64,000 nt of DNA from Stappia sp. BW2 (GCF_008107695.1 NZ_VIRG01000066.1:1449939-1513938), one strand, 5' to 3'. Positions 38,133 to 48,033 are shown, counted from the stretch's first letter. A program made the numbers and translations. Notes: generated by a model from the letters alone, not told the origin.

Positions 38133-38313
38133 GACACCGCTGCCATGCCCGCCAGGGCGTGGCAACAGTTATCAACACCCGCGTTTATCAGGTCCAGGAC
38201 TTGCCTTCTGCGAACCGGCGTGACAAACGTCGGAAATCATCGTCCCTCCTGATTGAAAGGCTATAGACCGACTGAACCAGCCGGCCTGCAGCGCCCCCAA
38301 GCAAGGCTTTGCC

Positions 38314-38895
38314 ATGAGTATCGAACAGACCCTTTCCGACCGCGCCGGCAACGCCTGCGAATTCTGTGGTGCCACTGAAGCGTTGAAGCCTCTTGATGTC
38401 GGTCCGGATGCCGATGGCACAGCGGATATGGCTGTTCTCGCCTGCACCACCTGCGCGGATCAGATTTCGGGCACTGCGGATATCGACGCGAAGCATTGGC
38501 TTTGCCTGAATGAAGCCGCCTGGAGCCAGGTTCCGCCGGTTCAGGTTGTTGCCTACCGCATGCTCTCCAGAATGCCGGATGAAAGCTGGGCACGCGATCT
38601 TCTGGACATGCTGTATCTGGAAGAGGACACGCTCGCCTGGGCAAAGGCCGGTCTTGGCGCCAGCACGGACGAAGACGACGGCGTGGTCCACAAGGATACC
38701 CACGGCGCTGTTCTTGCCGCCGGCGACACGGTGACCCTGATCAAGGATCTCAAGGTCAAAGGCGCCAGCTTCACCGCCAAACGCGGCACCGCCGTGCGCA
38801 ACATCTCGCTTGTTGCGGACAACGCTTCCCAGATCGAAGGTCGTGTGAACGATCAACGCATCGTCATCCTGACGGAATTCGTGAAGAAGGCCTGA
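38314..38895 (+). CDS. PhnA-family protein
   Basis: This 193-residue protein has an N-terminal zinc-ribbon-like region (CEFCG and CTTC) and the C-terminal PhnA domain (GDTVTLIKDLKVKGASFTAKRGT). Despite the name, PhnA is not part of the phosphonate C-P lyase; its role is unknown. The stop sits back to back with that of the convergent LysR gene inside a palindrome. Confidence 0.85.
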   Translation: MSIEQTLSDRAGNACEFCGATEALKPLDVGPDADGTADMAVLACTTCADQISGTADIDAKHWLCLNEAAWSQVPPVQVVAYRMLSRMPDESWARDLLDMLYLEEDTLAWAKAGLGASTDEDDGVVHKDTHGAVLAAGDTVTLIKDLKVKGASFTAKRGTAVRNISLVADNASQIEGRVNDQRIVILTEFVKKA

Positions 38896-38902
38896 TCAGG
38901 CC
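38889..38902. repeat. Palindrome holding two back-to-back stop codons
   Basis: GGCCTGATCAGGCC is a perfect 14-bp palindrome. It contains the TGA of the PhnA gene and, on the other strand, the TGA of the LysR gene, with no bases between them. Confidence 0.7.
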
Positions 38903-39735
38903 GCGTCGCGGAAGGCCGCAAGGATAGCAGAAGCGACCAATGGACCTTCCCGGCAGAAGAGCGTCATCTTCGTCTTCGGCAAGACGGGAAGACGATAGAG
39001 GTCTCCAACTTCCCGGCATCCTTCGGGAATGTTGCGCCTGTCGAGGCAGGCGATGCCGAGGCCGGCGCTGACCGCTGCCTGGATGGCGCCAACACCGGTG
39101 CCGGTAAAGGCGTCTTCATAGGAAATCCCAGCTTCTTTCAGTGTGCCCTCCGCCAGGCGTCGCAGGGCGCATGTCTCGGAAAGAGCCACAAGGGGGAGAG
39201 CCGTCCCCGCACTCCAGCTGAACGCCCGGGAAGCCGTCCAGACAAGGTTTTCCTCGAAGGCCACACGGCCGGTGCCCTCGACATCCTCGGAACGCACCAT
39301 GACCGCGCTGAACAGCCCTGCCTTGAAGTCGTTATAGAGCGTATCGGAATAACCGACCGAAACGTGCAGGCGGTGCTGCGGCAGCGCCTTGCTGAGCGAG
39401 GCGATAATGGCCGGCAGGCGGCCCCCAGCGGCATGATCGCTGATGCCGAAACGCAGTCGTTTTTGAACAGCCGGACCGGAAACGCGGGCCGTTACACTGT
39501 CATGCAGATCGATCAGGCTGCGCGCGTCGCTCAGAAACCTTGCGCCGAAGCTTGTCAGCCGGACGGAGCGCGGCGAACGGCTGAGGAGGGTGTCGCCGAG
39601 GCGGTCTTCCAGTTTCTTGATCTTGACGCTGACAGCAGACTGGCTGGCCCCCGTCATCTGACCTGCCCGCGTGAAGCTGCCCGTTTCGGCGACACGCACG
39701 AAGGCGCGCAAGAGATCCATATCGAGATCGGTCAT
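38896..39735 (-). CDS. LysR-family regulator of the divergent tautomerase gene
   Basis: This 279-residue regulator has the usual winged helix-turn-helix at about residues 5-65 (FVRVAETGSFTRAGQMTGASQSAVSVKIKKLE) and a periplasmic-binding-protein-like effector domain. It is divergent from the tautomerase gene with a 100-bp gap holding inverted repeats, the standard LysR arrangement. The effector is unknown. Confidence 0.88.
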   Translation of the reverse strand: MTDLDMDLLRAFVRVAETGSFTRAGQMTGASQSAVSVKIKKLEDRLGDTLLSRSPRSVRLTSFGARFLSDARSLIDLHDSVTARVSGPAVQKRLRFGISDHAAGGRLPAIIASLSKALPQHRLHVSVGYSDTLYNDFKAGLFSAVMVRSEDVEGTGRVAFEENLVWTASRAFSWSAGTALPLVALSETCALRRLAEGTLKEAGISYEDAFTGTGVGAIQAAVSAGLGIACLDRRNIPEGCREVGDLYRLPVLPKTKMTLFCREGPLVASAILAAFRDAA

Positions 39736-39749
39736 ACAATCATTCTAAT

Positions 39750-39792
39750 TTATGATTTTTGAAATATCAAAGATTTGTTTCTGTTATCATAA
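39750..39792. promoter_or_regulatory. Candidate LysR operator region
   Basis: Perfect 7-bp arms TTATGAT (39750-39756) and ATCATAA (39786-39792) flank a second, inner repeat TTTGA-N4-TCAAA (39758-39771). Both lie in the AT-rich gap between the LysR and tautomerase starts and fit the symmetric activation and recognition sites of LysR proteins. Confidence 0.45.
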
Positions 39793-39837
39793 GCACAGCA
39801 ATAAGGTTGGCGGCATCACCGAAAGACGGAGGACATG

Positions 39838-40242
39838 ATGCCGCTTACCAACGTTTCCCTGCTGAAGGGTTCCAAAACCGCCGCCCAGAAAGCCGTGATC
39901 CTGGACGAAATCTATCAGGCCATGCGCGAGACCTTCGGCGTTCCGCAGGACGACAAGTTCATGATGATTACAGAACATGCGCCCGAGGATTTCCTGTTCG
40001 GCCGTCATTTCATGAACATCGACCGGTCCGACGACCTGATCATCATTCAACTGACCGTCAGCGACACGCGCAGCGCCGACCAGAAGAAGGCGCTGTTTGC
40101 CCGGATCGCCAAGGGCCTTGCCCGCGAAGCCGGTATCCGGTCCGAAGACATCTTCATCAATCTAGTGGAAACCAGGCTGGAAAACTGGTCGTTCGGGCAC
40201 GGCGTCGCACAATATGCCGACAGGCAGCCGGTCGCGGTTTGA
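39838..40242 (+). CDS. Tautomerase-family protein
   Basis: The 134-residue product belongs to the tautomerase superfamily, whose catalytic base is the N-terminal proline exposed after Met removal. Of two adjacent ATGs I choose the second, because it places Pro directly after Met (MPLTNVSLLKG) and GGAGG is six bases upstream. Family members act on keto-enol substrates or dehalogenate. The protein is a fused-length type rather than the 60-residue 4-OT form. Its divergent LysR neighbour probably controls it. Confidence 0.85.
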   Translation: MPLTNVSLLKGSKTAAQKAVILDEIYQAMRETFGVPQDDKFMMITEHAPEDFLFGRHFMNIDRSDDLIIIQLTVSDTRSADQKKALFARIAKGLAREAGIRSEDIFINLVETRLENWSFGHGVAQYADRQPVAV

Positions 40243-40291
40243 TCCGATCCCTATAACAGCAGCCGTTGGCTGTCTTTGCCGCCCAAAACAG

Positions 40292-40327
40292 AAACGGCGC
40301 CGGGCTTGCCGCCCAGGCGCCGTTTTC
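40292..40327 (+). terminator. Rho-independent terminator after the tautomerase gene
   Basis: Arms AAACGGCGCC and GGCGCCGTTT around a 14-base loop, followed by TC-rich sequence. Confidence 0.75.
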
Positions 40328-40414
40328 TGGTTGGGAATTCTTGTCCAACCGGCCGTTCCTTGCGGAGGGTCGATCGGAAGGGTCACAGACCGGCCTTTCA
40401 GCCGGCCTTCCGCC

Positions 40415-40552
40415 TTAGCGCCGGTTGAGCGGCAAGTCGGCCAGTTCGCGCTGGGACATACGCACGATTGCCGGATGGGACAGCGGGTCGGCACGGTCGT
40501 AAGCGGATGCCGGGCGGGCCGTCATGTAGCGGCGCATAAACAGTTTCATCAT
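40415..40552 (-). CDS. DUF1127-like small protein
   Basis: A 45-codon gene reads MMKLFMRRYM, then a polar middle, and ends MSQRELADLPLNRR. The basic N terminus and the closing R-E-L-x-D-L pattern resemble the DUF1127 small proteins of alphaproteobacteria. AAGGAG lies ten bases before the ATG. It is divergent from the LysR gene at 40685. In Brucella the LysR protein VtlR activates DUF1127 genes, and small DUF1127 proteins influence RNA and metabolite control in Agrobacterium-type bacteria. The assignment rests on a short sequence. Confidence 0.6.
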   Translation of the reverse strand: MMKLFMRRYMTARPASAYDRADPLSHPAIVRMSQRELADLPLNRR

Positions 40553-40684
40553 GAGGTTCAGTCTCCTTATTATTGTTTTTTGCATGGCCAAATTCCTTCT
40601 TTGAATTTAGCTATGCTCTTTCTATAGATGCTTCGACTGACCAAAAAAATCGACTTATTCTGATTTTCAGTTTAGCTTTTCTAA
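40553..40684. promoter_or_regulatory. Divergent promoter region between the DUF1127-like and LysR genes
   Basis: These 132 bases are strongly AT-rich and must hold both promoters and the LysR site. Repeated TTTAG words occur (GAATTTAGC and CAGTTTAGC). No small-RNA-like terminator is present. Confidence 0.45.
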
Positions 40685-41602
40685 ATGAAAAATCTCAACC
40701 GCATTCATCTGTCCGGCCTGCGTGCCGTTGAAGCCGTTGCCCGGCTTGGTTCCGTCAAGGCGGCTGCCGAGGAACTGGGGGTTACTGTTGGTGCCGTCAG
40801 CCAGCAACTTCAAAAGACAGAGGCGCAGCTTGGAGTGCAACTGTTCGAGCGGCAGAATCGCCTGTTGCTGCCGACCGCGCATGTGCTTGCAATGCAGCCG
40901 CATCTGACCAGCGCCATGTCCTCGCTCTCAACCGCCATCGCCACCACCCAGCGTGGACGCGAAGATGCCCTGACGATCTCAGTTGCCCCGGTTTTTGCCG
41001 GCAAATGGCTGGTGTGGCATCTCAAGAATTTCAACAAGGCGCACCCGGGCGTCAGGGTTCGGGTGGAAGCAACCGTGGATCTGGTCGATCCGGACATGAG
41101 CGATGTCGACCTTTGCATCCGTGTCGGCAAGGGGCCCTATCCGGGCGTCAGGGCAGAGCAGTTGTTGCACCAGCGGGTGTTTCCAGTCTGCAGCCCGGCA
41201 TTGGCGGAACAGATCAGGGAGCCGAAAGACATCGGCAAGCTGCCGATCATTCGCGACCCCGGACAAATGTACACCTGGAAGACCTGGCTGGATCTCTTCG
41301 GCCTCGATGAAAGCATTCTGCAGGATGGCCCGACCTTCTCCGACGGTTCGCTTTGCCTTGATGCGGCAATCGCAGGGCACGGGGTGTTCCTGGCTTGGGA
41401 AACGCTCGCGGTTTATGCGGTCAAATCCGGTCAGGTGATCGCCCCCTTCCCGGAGCGGCCAGCCACCGGCAGCGCCTACTGGCTGATCAGCGGCAAGAAC
41501 GCCCCTCAGACCAGGGCCAAGAAAGCCTTCGGCGATTGGCTGCGCGAAGAACTTCAAGGCTCGATTGGCAGGCCCAAGGGCGCCGACGCGGTGGCGGAGT
41601 AG
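40685..41602 (+). CDS. LysR-family regulator, GcvA/VtlR-like
   Basis: This 305-residue regulator has an N-terminal HTH (about residues 8-65, GSVKAAAEELGVTVGAVSQQLQK) and an effector domain with GcvA-like features (ISVAPVFAGKWLVWHL, DVDLCIRVGKG, WLISGKNAP). Its place beside a DUF1127-like gene recalls VtlR of Brucella. It may activate that gene and possibly distant targets. It converges on the YihY-family gene. Confidence 0.88.
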   Translation: MKNLNRIHLSGLRAVEAVARLGSVKAAAEELGVTVGAVSQQLQKTEAQLGVQLFERQNRLLLPTAHVLAMQPHLTSAMSSLSTAIATTQRGREDALTISVAPVFAGKWLVWHLKNFNKAHPGVRVRVEATVDLVDPDMSDVDLCIRVGKGPYPGVRAEQLLHQRVFPVCSPALAEQIREPKDIGKLPIIRDPGQMYTWKTWLDLFGLDESILQDGPTFSDGSLCLDAAIAGHGVFLAWETLAVYAVKSGQVIAPFPERPATGSAYWLISGKNAPQTRAKKAFGDWLREELQGSIGRPKGADAVAE

Positions 41603-41618
41603 GCCCTCTCACCTTCCG

Positions 41619-42575
41619 TCATGTGTCCACACCTGCAATGGACTTGCCCAGTACATCGGCCTTCACCGCGCCGCGCTCCCCCATTGGCCGATCCGGACCG
41701 ACAGTGCTGTCCCGGCGCGTTTGCGCTTCCATCTCGCCATTCAGCTCTGCGCCGAGCAAGACAATATAGGCCGAAATCCAGAGCCACATGAGCAGGATGA
41801 TGACGCCCGCAAGACTGCCGAAGGTTTTGTTGTAGCTGGCAAAGTTCGCCACGTAGACGGAAAAACCGTAGGACGCGGCAAGCCACAGCAGGCAGGCGAC
41901 GACAGCCCCGGGCGTGATCCATTTCCATTTGGCGTCCTTTCGGGAGGGCCCGAACCTGTAGACAAAGGAAAGACCGGTAATCGTCAGCAAACCAAGGATC
42001 AGCCAGCGCACCGAGGAGAGGATCCCCTCAAGCCAGTCAGGCAAGGCAAGGAAACTGAAAACGACAGGCAAAAGCAGCGCAGAGACAAGCCCCAGCACGA
42101 GAGCGAACACAAGAAGGAACGTCATGGCCAGAGTTCGGGCTTTCAGTGCGATGAAGCTGCGCTTTTCGACCTCGTCATAGGCTATGTTCAGCCCCTCCAT
42201 GATGCTGGCCATGCCCCGCGCCGTGGAATAGACCGCAATGCCCAGACCGATGATGAACGCGAAACCGAGCCCTGCGCTTTCGCTGCCGGCAACGCCGGCC
42301 GCCTGCGTGAGAATGATCTGGGACGCTTCACTTGGGAGAACGCTCTCGATCAGCTCAAGCTGACGGCTCACCTCGGCCGGCTTGACGACGAGCCCGGACA
42401 ATGCGGTGAAAGCGGTAATGGCGGGAAAGATCGCCAGGAGGCCGTAGAAGGCCACGCCTGCGGCGATCAGATCGATGTGATCGCGCTGGAGTGCATTCCA
42501 GACCCGCAAGCCAATGTCCAGCCACCCAGCCGCCGGGATCTCTTCCGGACTGACGGCTTCTCTTCCACGTGTCAT
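41619..42575 (-). CDS. YihY/BrkB-family membrane protein
   Basis: The 318-residue inner-membrane protein has about six hydrophobic helices and the family core LIAAGVAFYGLLAIFPAITA, with SYNKTFGSLAGVIILLMWLWISAYIVLLGAELN near the end. Function is uncertain; names such as virulence factor BrkB and ribonuclease BN are historical. I chose ATG 42573-42575 because AAGGGGG lies five bases upstream; a start 17 codons earlier is possible. Confidence 0.85.
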   Translation of the reverse strand: MTRGREAVSPEEIPAAGWLDIGLRVWNALQRDHIDLIAAGVAFYGLLAIFPAITAFTALSGLVVKPAEVSRQLELIESVLPSEASQIILTQAAGVAGSESAGLGFAFIIGLGIAVYSTARGMASIMEGLNIAYDEVEKRSFIALKARTLAMTFLLVFALVLGLVSALLLPVVFSFLALPDWLEGILSSVRWLILGLLTITGLSFVYRFGPSRKDAKWKWITPGAVVACLLWLAASYGFSVYVANFASYNKTFGSLAGVIILLMWLWISAYIVLLGAELNGEMEAQTRRDSTVGPDRPMGERGAVKADVLGKSIAGVDT

Positions 42576-43046
42576 GCATGCCCCCTTCGTTACCCGATCG
42601 CCCGGCTGTCCACGGACGTCGGTCAACAGCAGGGAACTCCATTGAGTAACGCCTTAACCGGGATAGAGTTCCTTTCCGTAACGTCCACCAGGCGGCATTC
42701 GCCCTACCCTGTGCGCGGCAGACCGCCTTTTCCGCTTGCCATCGCTCCGCCTTTCGCTACATTGGCGCCCCATGAGCGATTGCACCGCACATATCTGCCG
42801 TTCCGGCCTGACCAGTGGCTCCCAGCCTCTTTCCGGGATCGACGCGCGCCTCATTGAGCTGCAGGGCCCCGCCTGCGGACGATTTACGCGCTAACGCGCT
42901 TTAATACCGGCGCTTTTCTCCTCTTCGGGACCTCACGCAATAATGCGCACGAGGCCGTGGCAATCGCTGCGATTATTCGCTAAAAGACCCCGACTTTCTG
43001 TTTCGACACCTCCGCGCGCACCGCGCGAACCGATGACCGAGTACGC
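42576..43046. other. Intergenic region before pheS, nothing definite
   Basis: This 471-base gap between the divergent YihY-family and pheS genes carries short inverted repeats (for example GCGCTAACGCGC near 42890) but no clear gene. I looked for a Phe-rich attenuator peptide before pheS and found none; the short frames have no ribosome sites. Confidence 0.4.
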
Positions 43047-44129
43047 ATGTCCAACCTCGACACCCTTGAAACCGATCTTCTGGCCGCCATCGAAGGCGCC
43101 GGGACCGAAGCCGCCCTGGAAGACATCCGCGTTGCCGCCCTTGGCAAGAAGGGCTCCATCTCCGAGCAGATGAAAACGCTGGGCAAGATGACGCCGGAAG
43201 AGCGACAGGTGATGGGCCCTGCCCTCAACGGCCTGAAGGCGAAGATCACCGACGCAATCGCCGCCCGCAAGGACGTTCTGGCGGAAGCGGCGCTGGAAGC
43301 GCGTCTGGCCAGCGAGCGGGTGGATATCACCCTGCCGCTGCGTCCCACACCCGTGGAAACCGGCCGCATTCACCCGGTCAGTCAGGTTATCGACGAACTG
43401 ACGGCGATCTTTGCCGACATGGGCTTTTCCATTGCGGAAGGCCCGGATATCGAAACCGATGAACTGAACTTCACCGCGCTGAACTTTCCCGAAGGCCATC
43501 CGGCGCGCGAGATGCACGACACGTTCTTCTTCAATCCGAAGGAAGACGGCGAACGGCTGCTGCTGCGCACGCACACCTCACCGGTCCAGATCCGGACCAT
43601 GCGCAGCCAGGAACCACCGATCCGCGTCATCACGCCGGGCCGGACCTACCGCTGTGACAGCGACCAGACCCACACGCCGATGTTCCACCAGGTGGAAGGT
43701 CTCGTGATCGACAAGGAGAGCCATTTCGGACACCTGAAATGGATTCTGCGCGAATTCTGCAAGGCCTTCTTCGAAGTCGACGACATCAAGATGCGCTTCC
43801 GCCCGAGCTTCTTCCCGTTCACCGAACCGTCCATGGAACTCGACATCCAGTGCGACCGGTCCGGCGGCGAAGTAAAGATCGGCCAGGGCGAAGACTGGCT
43901 GGAAATCCTTGGCTGCGGCATGGTTCATCCGAACGTCATCCGCAACTGCGGTCTCGACCCGGATGTCTACCAGGGCTTCGCCTGGGGCATGGGGATCGAC
44001 CGTATCGCGATGCTGAAATACGGCATGCCGGACCTGCGTGCCTTCTTCGACGCCGACGTCCGCTGGATCCAGCATTACGGGTTCCGACCACTCGACCTGC
44101 CGACGCTGTTCGGTGGTCTGTCCAGTTAA
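43047..44129 (+). CDS. pheS: Phenylalanyl-tRNA synthetase alpha subunit
   Basis: This 360-residue catalytic subunit of the (alpha-beta)2 enzyme charges tRNA-Phe. An N-terminal coiled coil (about 1-90) is followed by the class II core with motif 2 ([10 protein letters not shown]) and motif 3 ([13 protein letters not shown]). Length is typical. The Shine-Dalgarno is weak. A membrane-protein gene separates it from pheT. Confidence 0.96.
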   Translation: MSNLDTLETDLLAAIEGAGTEAALEDIRVAALGKKGSISEQMKTLGKMTPEERQVMGPALNGLKAKITDAIAARKDVLAEAALEARLASERVDITLPLRPTPVETGRIHPVSQVIDELTAIFADMGFSIAEGPDIETDELNFTALNFPEGHPAREMHDTFFFNPKEDGERLLLRTHTSPVQIRTMRSQEPPIRVITPGRTYRCDSDQTHTPMFHQVEGLVIDKESHFGHLKWILREFCKAFFEVDDIKMRFRPSFFPFTEPSMELDIQCDRSGGEVKIGQGEDWLEILGCGMVHPNVIRNCGLDPDVYQGFAWGMGIDRIAMLKYGMPDLRAFFDADVRWIQHYGFRPLDLPTLFGGLSS

Positions 44130-44153
44130 CCGCCTGAATTGGGGGGCGCCACC

Positions 44154-44807
44154 ATGTCATTGCTGATCCGCATCGTCCTTGCCGTCCTGCTGACCGCTGC
44201 CGCCCTGTTGCCGGCATCGGCCCAGACGGCCGACAAGGACACGCGCGTTGCGACGCCGACCTCGTTCCTGGAGGCTTGCGCCGAAAAGATCGAGAACCGG
44301 GGCCGCCTTCGTTTCTGCGATACCTATTTCCGCGAAAAACTGGGCACCGAAGCCGATGCGCTGCTGTATCTTCGGGACCGGATCACGCGTCTGCGTGCCG
44401 GTCACGAGGAAAGCTCGACCGAGAAGTACCACAGCTTCCTGCAGGCGATTTACATCGTGGCCTTCCTGACCATCGCCTCGATCGTGCTGATCGCCAGCGA
44501 CCGCCGTATCCGCGGCACCGCGAAATGGGCCGGCCTGACCAGCACGGCTGCTCTTCTGGTGATGGTGGTCATTGTCGCCATGGGTTGGCTTGGCAAATAC
44601 CGCGCCGAATACGCAGCCCAGATCGAGCTGGGCATCCTGCGTGACCGGATCGAGACCGAGGCCGCCCAGGCGATTGCAACCAATCAGCAGATCACGCCAG
44701 AGATGGTGCGCGGCTGGACCCGTGACTTTTCCGACATTGGCCGCCGTTTTGCCGAGAATTACGGCGCTGCGACCATCATCCCCGAAGTGGACCGGCTCGG
44801 CAACTGA
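44154..44807 (+). CDS. Membrane protein of unknown function inserted between pheS and pheT
   Basis: The 217-residue product has a signal peptide or N-terminal helix (LLIRIVLAVLLTAAALLPASAQ), a periplasmic segment with two cysteines (EACAEK and RFCDTY), two membrane helices (about residues 98-116 and 128-147) and a C-terminal helical region. I recognise no domain. GGGGGG lies seven bases before the ATG. It sits 24 bp after pheS and 58 bp before pheT on the same strand, so it is almost certainly cotranscribed with them. Confidence 0.7.
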   Translation: MSLLIRIVLAVLLTAAALLPASAQTADKDTRVATPTSFLEACAEKIENRGRLRFCDTYFREKLGTEADALLYLRDRITRLRAGHEESSTEKYHSFLQAIYIVAFLTIASIVLIASDRRIRGTAKWAGLTSTAALLVMVVIVAMGWLGKYRAEYAAQIELGILRDRIETEAAQAIATNQQITPEMVRGWTRDFSDIGRRFAENYGAATIIPEVDRLGN

Positions 44808-44865
44808 CGCCTCCACATCCCGTTTCGCGGTTCTGATGCCGCACCAAGTTTGAAGAGATCGAAAG

Positions 44866-47283
44866 ATGAAATTCACCCTTTCCTGGCTCAAGGAGCATCT
44901 GGAGACCGACGCCAGCCTGGAGGAGATCGTTGAACGTCTCACCCTGATCGGTCTGGAAGTCGAGGAAGTTACCAACCGCGCCGACCGCCTGAAGCCGTTC
45001 CGCATCGCGAAGGTTCTGGAAGCCGAGCAGCATCCGAATGCGGACCGTCTGCGCGTCCTGAAAGTCGACACTGGCGAAGGCGATCCGGTTCAGGTCGTCT
45101 GCGGCGCTCCCAATGCCCGCGCCGGTCTTGTCGGCGTGCTCGGCAAGCCGGGCGACTATGTTCCTGGGCTCGACGTGACGCTGTCGGTCGGCAAGATCCG
45201 CGACGTGGAAAGCTTCGGCATGATGTGCTCGGAGCGTGAGCTGGAACTTTCCAACGAACATGACGGCATCATCGACCTGCCTGCAGATGCGCCGGTGGGC
45301 ATGACCTATGCCGAGTGGGCCGGGCTTGACGAGCCGGTCATCGAAATTGGCCTGACCCCGAACCGCCCGGATTGCACCGGCGTTTACGGCATTGCCCGCG
45401 ACCTGGCCGCTGCCGGTCTCGGCAAGCTGAAGGAACGCAGCAATGAACAGGTTCGCGGCACCTTCCCCTGCCCGGTCGGCGTAACGCTGGACTTCGGCGA
45501 CACCAAACCGATGTGCAAGGCCTTCGGCCTGCGCCTGGTCAAGGGCGTGAAGAACGGCCCTTCTCCGAAGTGGCTGCAGGACCGCTTGACGGCCATCGGT
45601 CTGCGGCCGATCAATGCGCTTGTCGACATGACCAACTACGCCACCTTCGACCAGGGTCGGCCCCTGCATGTGTTCGATGCCGACAAGGTTCACGGCAATC
45701 TGGTCGTGCGCCGTGGCAAGTCTGGCGAAACCATAGACGGCCTCAATGGCAAGACCTATGAGCTTGATGACACGATCTGCGTCATTTCCGATGACAACGG
45801 CGTGGAAAGCATCGGCGGCATTCTGGGCGGTGAGCCTTCGGGCTGTACGGAAGACACCGTCAATGTGCTGATCGAATCCGCTCTGTGGGACGAAGACGAC
45901 ATTGCCGCAACCGGCCGCAAGCTCGGCGTCAACACGGATGCCCGTTACCGCTTCGAGCGCGGCGTCGACCCGAACTACATGATGCCGGGCCTGGAATATG
46001 CCACGCGCATGGTCCTGGACCTGTGCGGCGGTGAGGCGTCGGAAACGGTTCAGGCCGGGTCCGTGCCGGAAACCAGCAAGATCATCGAGTTCCCCTATTC
46101 GGAAATCAAGCGCCTGTCTGGTGTCGATGTTCAGCCTGCGGAAGCCAATGTCACGCTGAAATCGCTCGGGTTCTGGATTTCAGGCTCCGGCGACACGGTC
46201 AAGGTGGCCGCGCCAAGCTGGCGCCCGGATATCGAAGGCAAAGCCGACCTCGTGGAAGAGGTGGTGCGGATCATCGGTCTGGACCGCGTGCCGTTCACGC
46301 CGCTGCCACGTACCGGCACCGTCGGGCAAAAGGTGCTGACCACCGGCCAGATCCGCCGCAACAAGGCGCGCCGGGCCCTGGCCGCCCGCGGTTTCAACGA
46401 AGCCGTCACATGGTCGTTCATCGCCAAGGATCACGCCGAACTCTTCGGCGGCGGCAGTGCCGCGCTGGCGCTGGCCAATCCGATTTCCACCGAGATGTCG
46501 GACATGCGCCCGAGCCTGCTTCCTGGCCTCCTTGTGGCGGCCCAGCGCAATGCCGACCGGGGATACGGCAATGCTGCCCTGTTCGAGATTGGTCAGGTGT
46601 TCGAGAACGACACGCCGGAAGGCCAGAAGATGGTCGCAACCGGTGTGCGCCGCGGTTCTGCAAAGCTGCAGGGCGCAGGCCGCCACTGGTCGGGCGTTTC
46701 CCAGACCGTTGACGTGTTCGACGCCAAGGCGGATGCCGAAGCGGCTCTGGCTGCCATCGGCGCACCGGTGGACAAGCTGATGGTGTCGGCAGATGCACCG
46801 GCAACGTTCCATCCGGGCCGGTCCGGCTGCCTCAAGCTGGGTCCGAAAAACGTCCTGGCGGTGTTCGGTGAAGTTCATCCGCGCACACTGCAGACGCTCG
46901 ATATCGAAGGACCGCTGGTCGCATTCGAGATCTTCCTCGATGCCCTGCCCGAACCCAAGAGCAAGAGTGGCCGTTCCAAGGGCGCGCTCGATGTGAGCGG
47001 ACTGATGCCGGTGCAGCGCGATTTCGCCTTCCTAATCGGCAAGGACGTTTCGGCCGAGGCGCTGCTGAAAGCTGCCCGCGGTGCGGACAAGACCCTGATC
47101 AACGATGTCACGCTGTTCGATATCTATGAAGGACAGGGCGTGCCGGAAGGGCAGAAGTCCGTTGCAATCGACGTGACGCTGCAGCCGCGCCAGAAAACTC
47201 TGACCGATGAGGAAATCGACGCCGTTGCGAAGAAGATCATCGCCAATGTCGAAAAGGCAACCGGCGGCACGCTGAGAAGCTGA
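44866..47283 (+). CDS. pheT: Phenylalanyl-tRNA synthetase beta subunit
   Basis: This 805-residue subunit has the tRNA-binding-like EMAP domain (about 40-150, [21 protein letters not shown]), the B3/B4 editing domain, the B5 domain, the pseudo-catalytic core and the C-terminal anticodon-binding domain (about 710-805, [16 protein letters not shown]). It pairs with PheS. Length and order are typical of the family. Confidence 0.96.
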   Translation: MKFTLSWLKEHLETDASLEEIVERLTLIGLEVEEVTNRADRLKPFRIAKVLEAEQHPNADRLRVLKVDTGEGDPVQVVCGAPNARAGLVGVLGKPGDYVPGLDVTLSVGKIRDVESFGMMCSERELELSNEHDGIIDLPADAPVGMTYAEWAGLDEPVIEIGLTPNRPDCTGVYGIARDLAAAGLGKLKERSNEQVRGTFPCPVGVTLDFGDTKPMCKAFGLRLVKGVKNGPSPKWLQDRLTAIGLRPINALVDMTNYATFDQGRPLHVFDADKVHGNLVVRRGKSGETIDGLNGKTYELDDTICVISDDNGVESIGGILGGEPSGCTEDTVNVLIESALWDEDDIAATGRKLGVNTDARYRFERGVDPNYMMPGLEYATRMVLDLCGGEASETVQAGSVPETSKIIEFPYSEIKRLSGVDVQPAEANVTLKSLGFWISGSGDTVKVAAPSWRPDIEGKADLVEEVVRIIGLDRVPFTPLPRTGTVGQKVLTTGQIRRNKARRALAARGFNEAVTWSFIAKDHAELFGGGSAALALANPISTEMSDMRPSLLPGLLVAAQRNADRGYGNAALFEIGQVFENDTPEGQKMVATGVRRGSAKLQGAGRHWSGVSQTVDVFDAKADAEAALAAIGAPVDKLMVSADAPATFHPGRSGCLKLGPKNVLAVFGEVHPRTLQTLDIEGPLVAFEIFLDALPEPKSKSGRSKGALDVSGLMPVQRDFAFLIGKDVSAEALLKAARGADKTLINDVTLFDIYEGQGVPEGQKSVAIDVTLQPRQKTLTDEEIDAVAKKIIANVEKATGGTLRS

Positions 47284-47306
47284 TCGGTTTTTTAAAACAC
47301 TGCAAG

Positions 47307-47341
47307 AAGGCTGCGCGAAACATCATCGCGCGGCCTTTTTT
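47307..47341 (+). terminator. Rho-independent terminator after pheT
   Basis: The AAGGCtGCGCGA and TCGCGCgGCCTT arms are followed by a run of T. Its tail overlaps the stop of the convergent small secreted-protein gene. Confidence 0.85.
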
Positions 47342-47678
47342 ACTGGCGGGTCTGTCCCAACTCGGCGCAGACCAGAACGGCACACTTCGGATCGTCCTTT
47401 GTCGGCACGAACGTCGGGCGCACGGTCTGTCCCGAAAAGCACCGGTTCCGGTCGACCACGAAGCGGTCGAACTTGTAAGGGCCGGACTTCAGGTTGATGG
47501 CACCGAATTTCTTGATCAGACCCTGGGTCTGGACACACGTCAGCTGTGTCGTGTCCGGCTGACGCCGGGTCTGCGCTTCTGCCTGCAGCACAGGCACAAG
47601 AGCCGCCCCCATGAACAGGCCTGCCTGAAGCGCGAACTTCGCAATTGAAAGCGGTTTTCTTTTATTATGCTCGTTCAT
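47340..47678 (-). CDS. Small secreted four-cysteine protein (copy 1)
   Basis: The 112-residue precursor has a signal peptide (hydrophobic core about 16-33, cleavage near AEAQ). The mature part holds four cysteines spaced C-x31-C-x18-C-x4-C and the segments YKFDRFV and VPTKDDPKC. It is a paralogue of the next gene on this strand, with identical cysteine spacing. Function is unknown; two disulfides in the periplasm are likely. Confidence 0.72.
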   Translation of the reverse strand: MNEHNKRKPLSIAKFALQAGLFMGAALVPVLQAEAQTRRQPDTTQLTCVQTQGLIKKFGAINLKSGPYKFDRFVVDRNRCFSGQTVRPTFVPTKDDPKCAVLVCAELGQTRQ

Positions 47679-48033
47679 CGCAAGGCCTTTCCTGAGTAGT
47701 CAGGCGAAGTCATGTATTAAATGTCCGGGTTTTCCGGCAGTCGGCAATCCGTATTTCATATCTGTAGACCGGCTATCAATTGCAACACGGCATTGCTCCA
47801 TCTGCATGTGAAATAGCAGGAAAAGACTGCAAGGCAGTTAAGACGTCCGCCTCGTCATTCTGTTTTGGAGCATGCAAGAGAAACGCTGCGCCCGAACGGG
47901 AAAACACCTGGAACCGGCACGCAACAAAGGCTGTGCCGCCCGGCAACGGAAGCGGCGCGACTAAGCCCTGTTTGATATTGGCAACGGTTACCGTTTGCAG
48001 TGTAGCGGGCAATGACCTTCACCCTGACCTGGC
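47679..48033. other. Gap between the twin secreted-protein genes
   Basis: These 355 bases hold no convincing gene. Composition is lower in GC than the flanks. I see no strong hairpin. Confidence 0.4.

Noticed and set aside
42773..42895. Forty-codon frame before pheS
   Set aside because: No ribosome site, no recognisable product, and no run of Phe codons that would make it an attenuator peptide.
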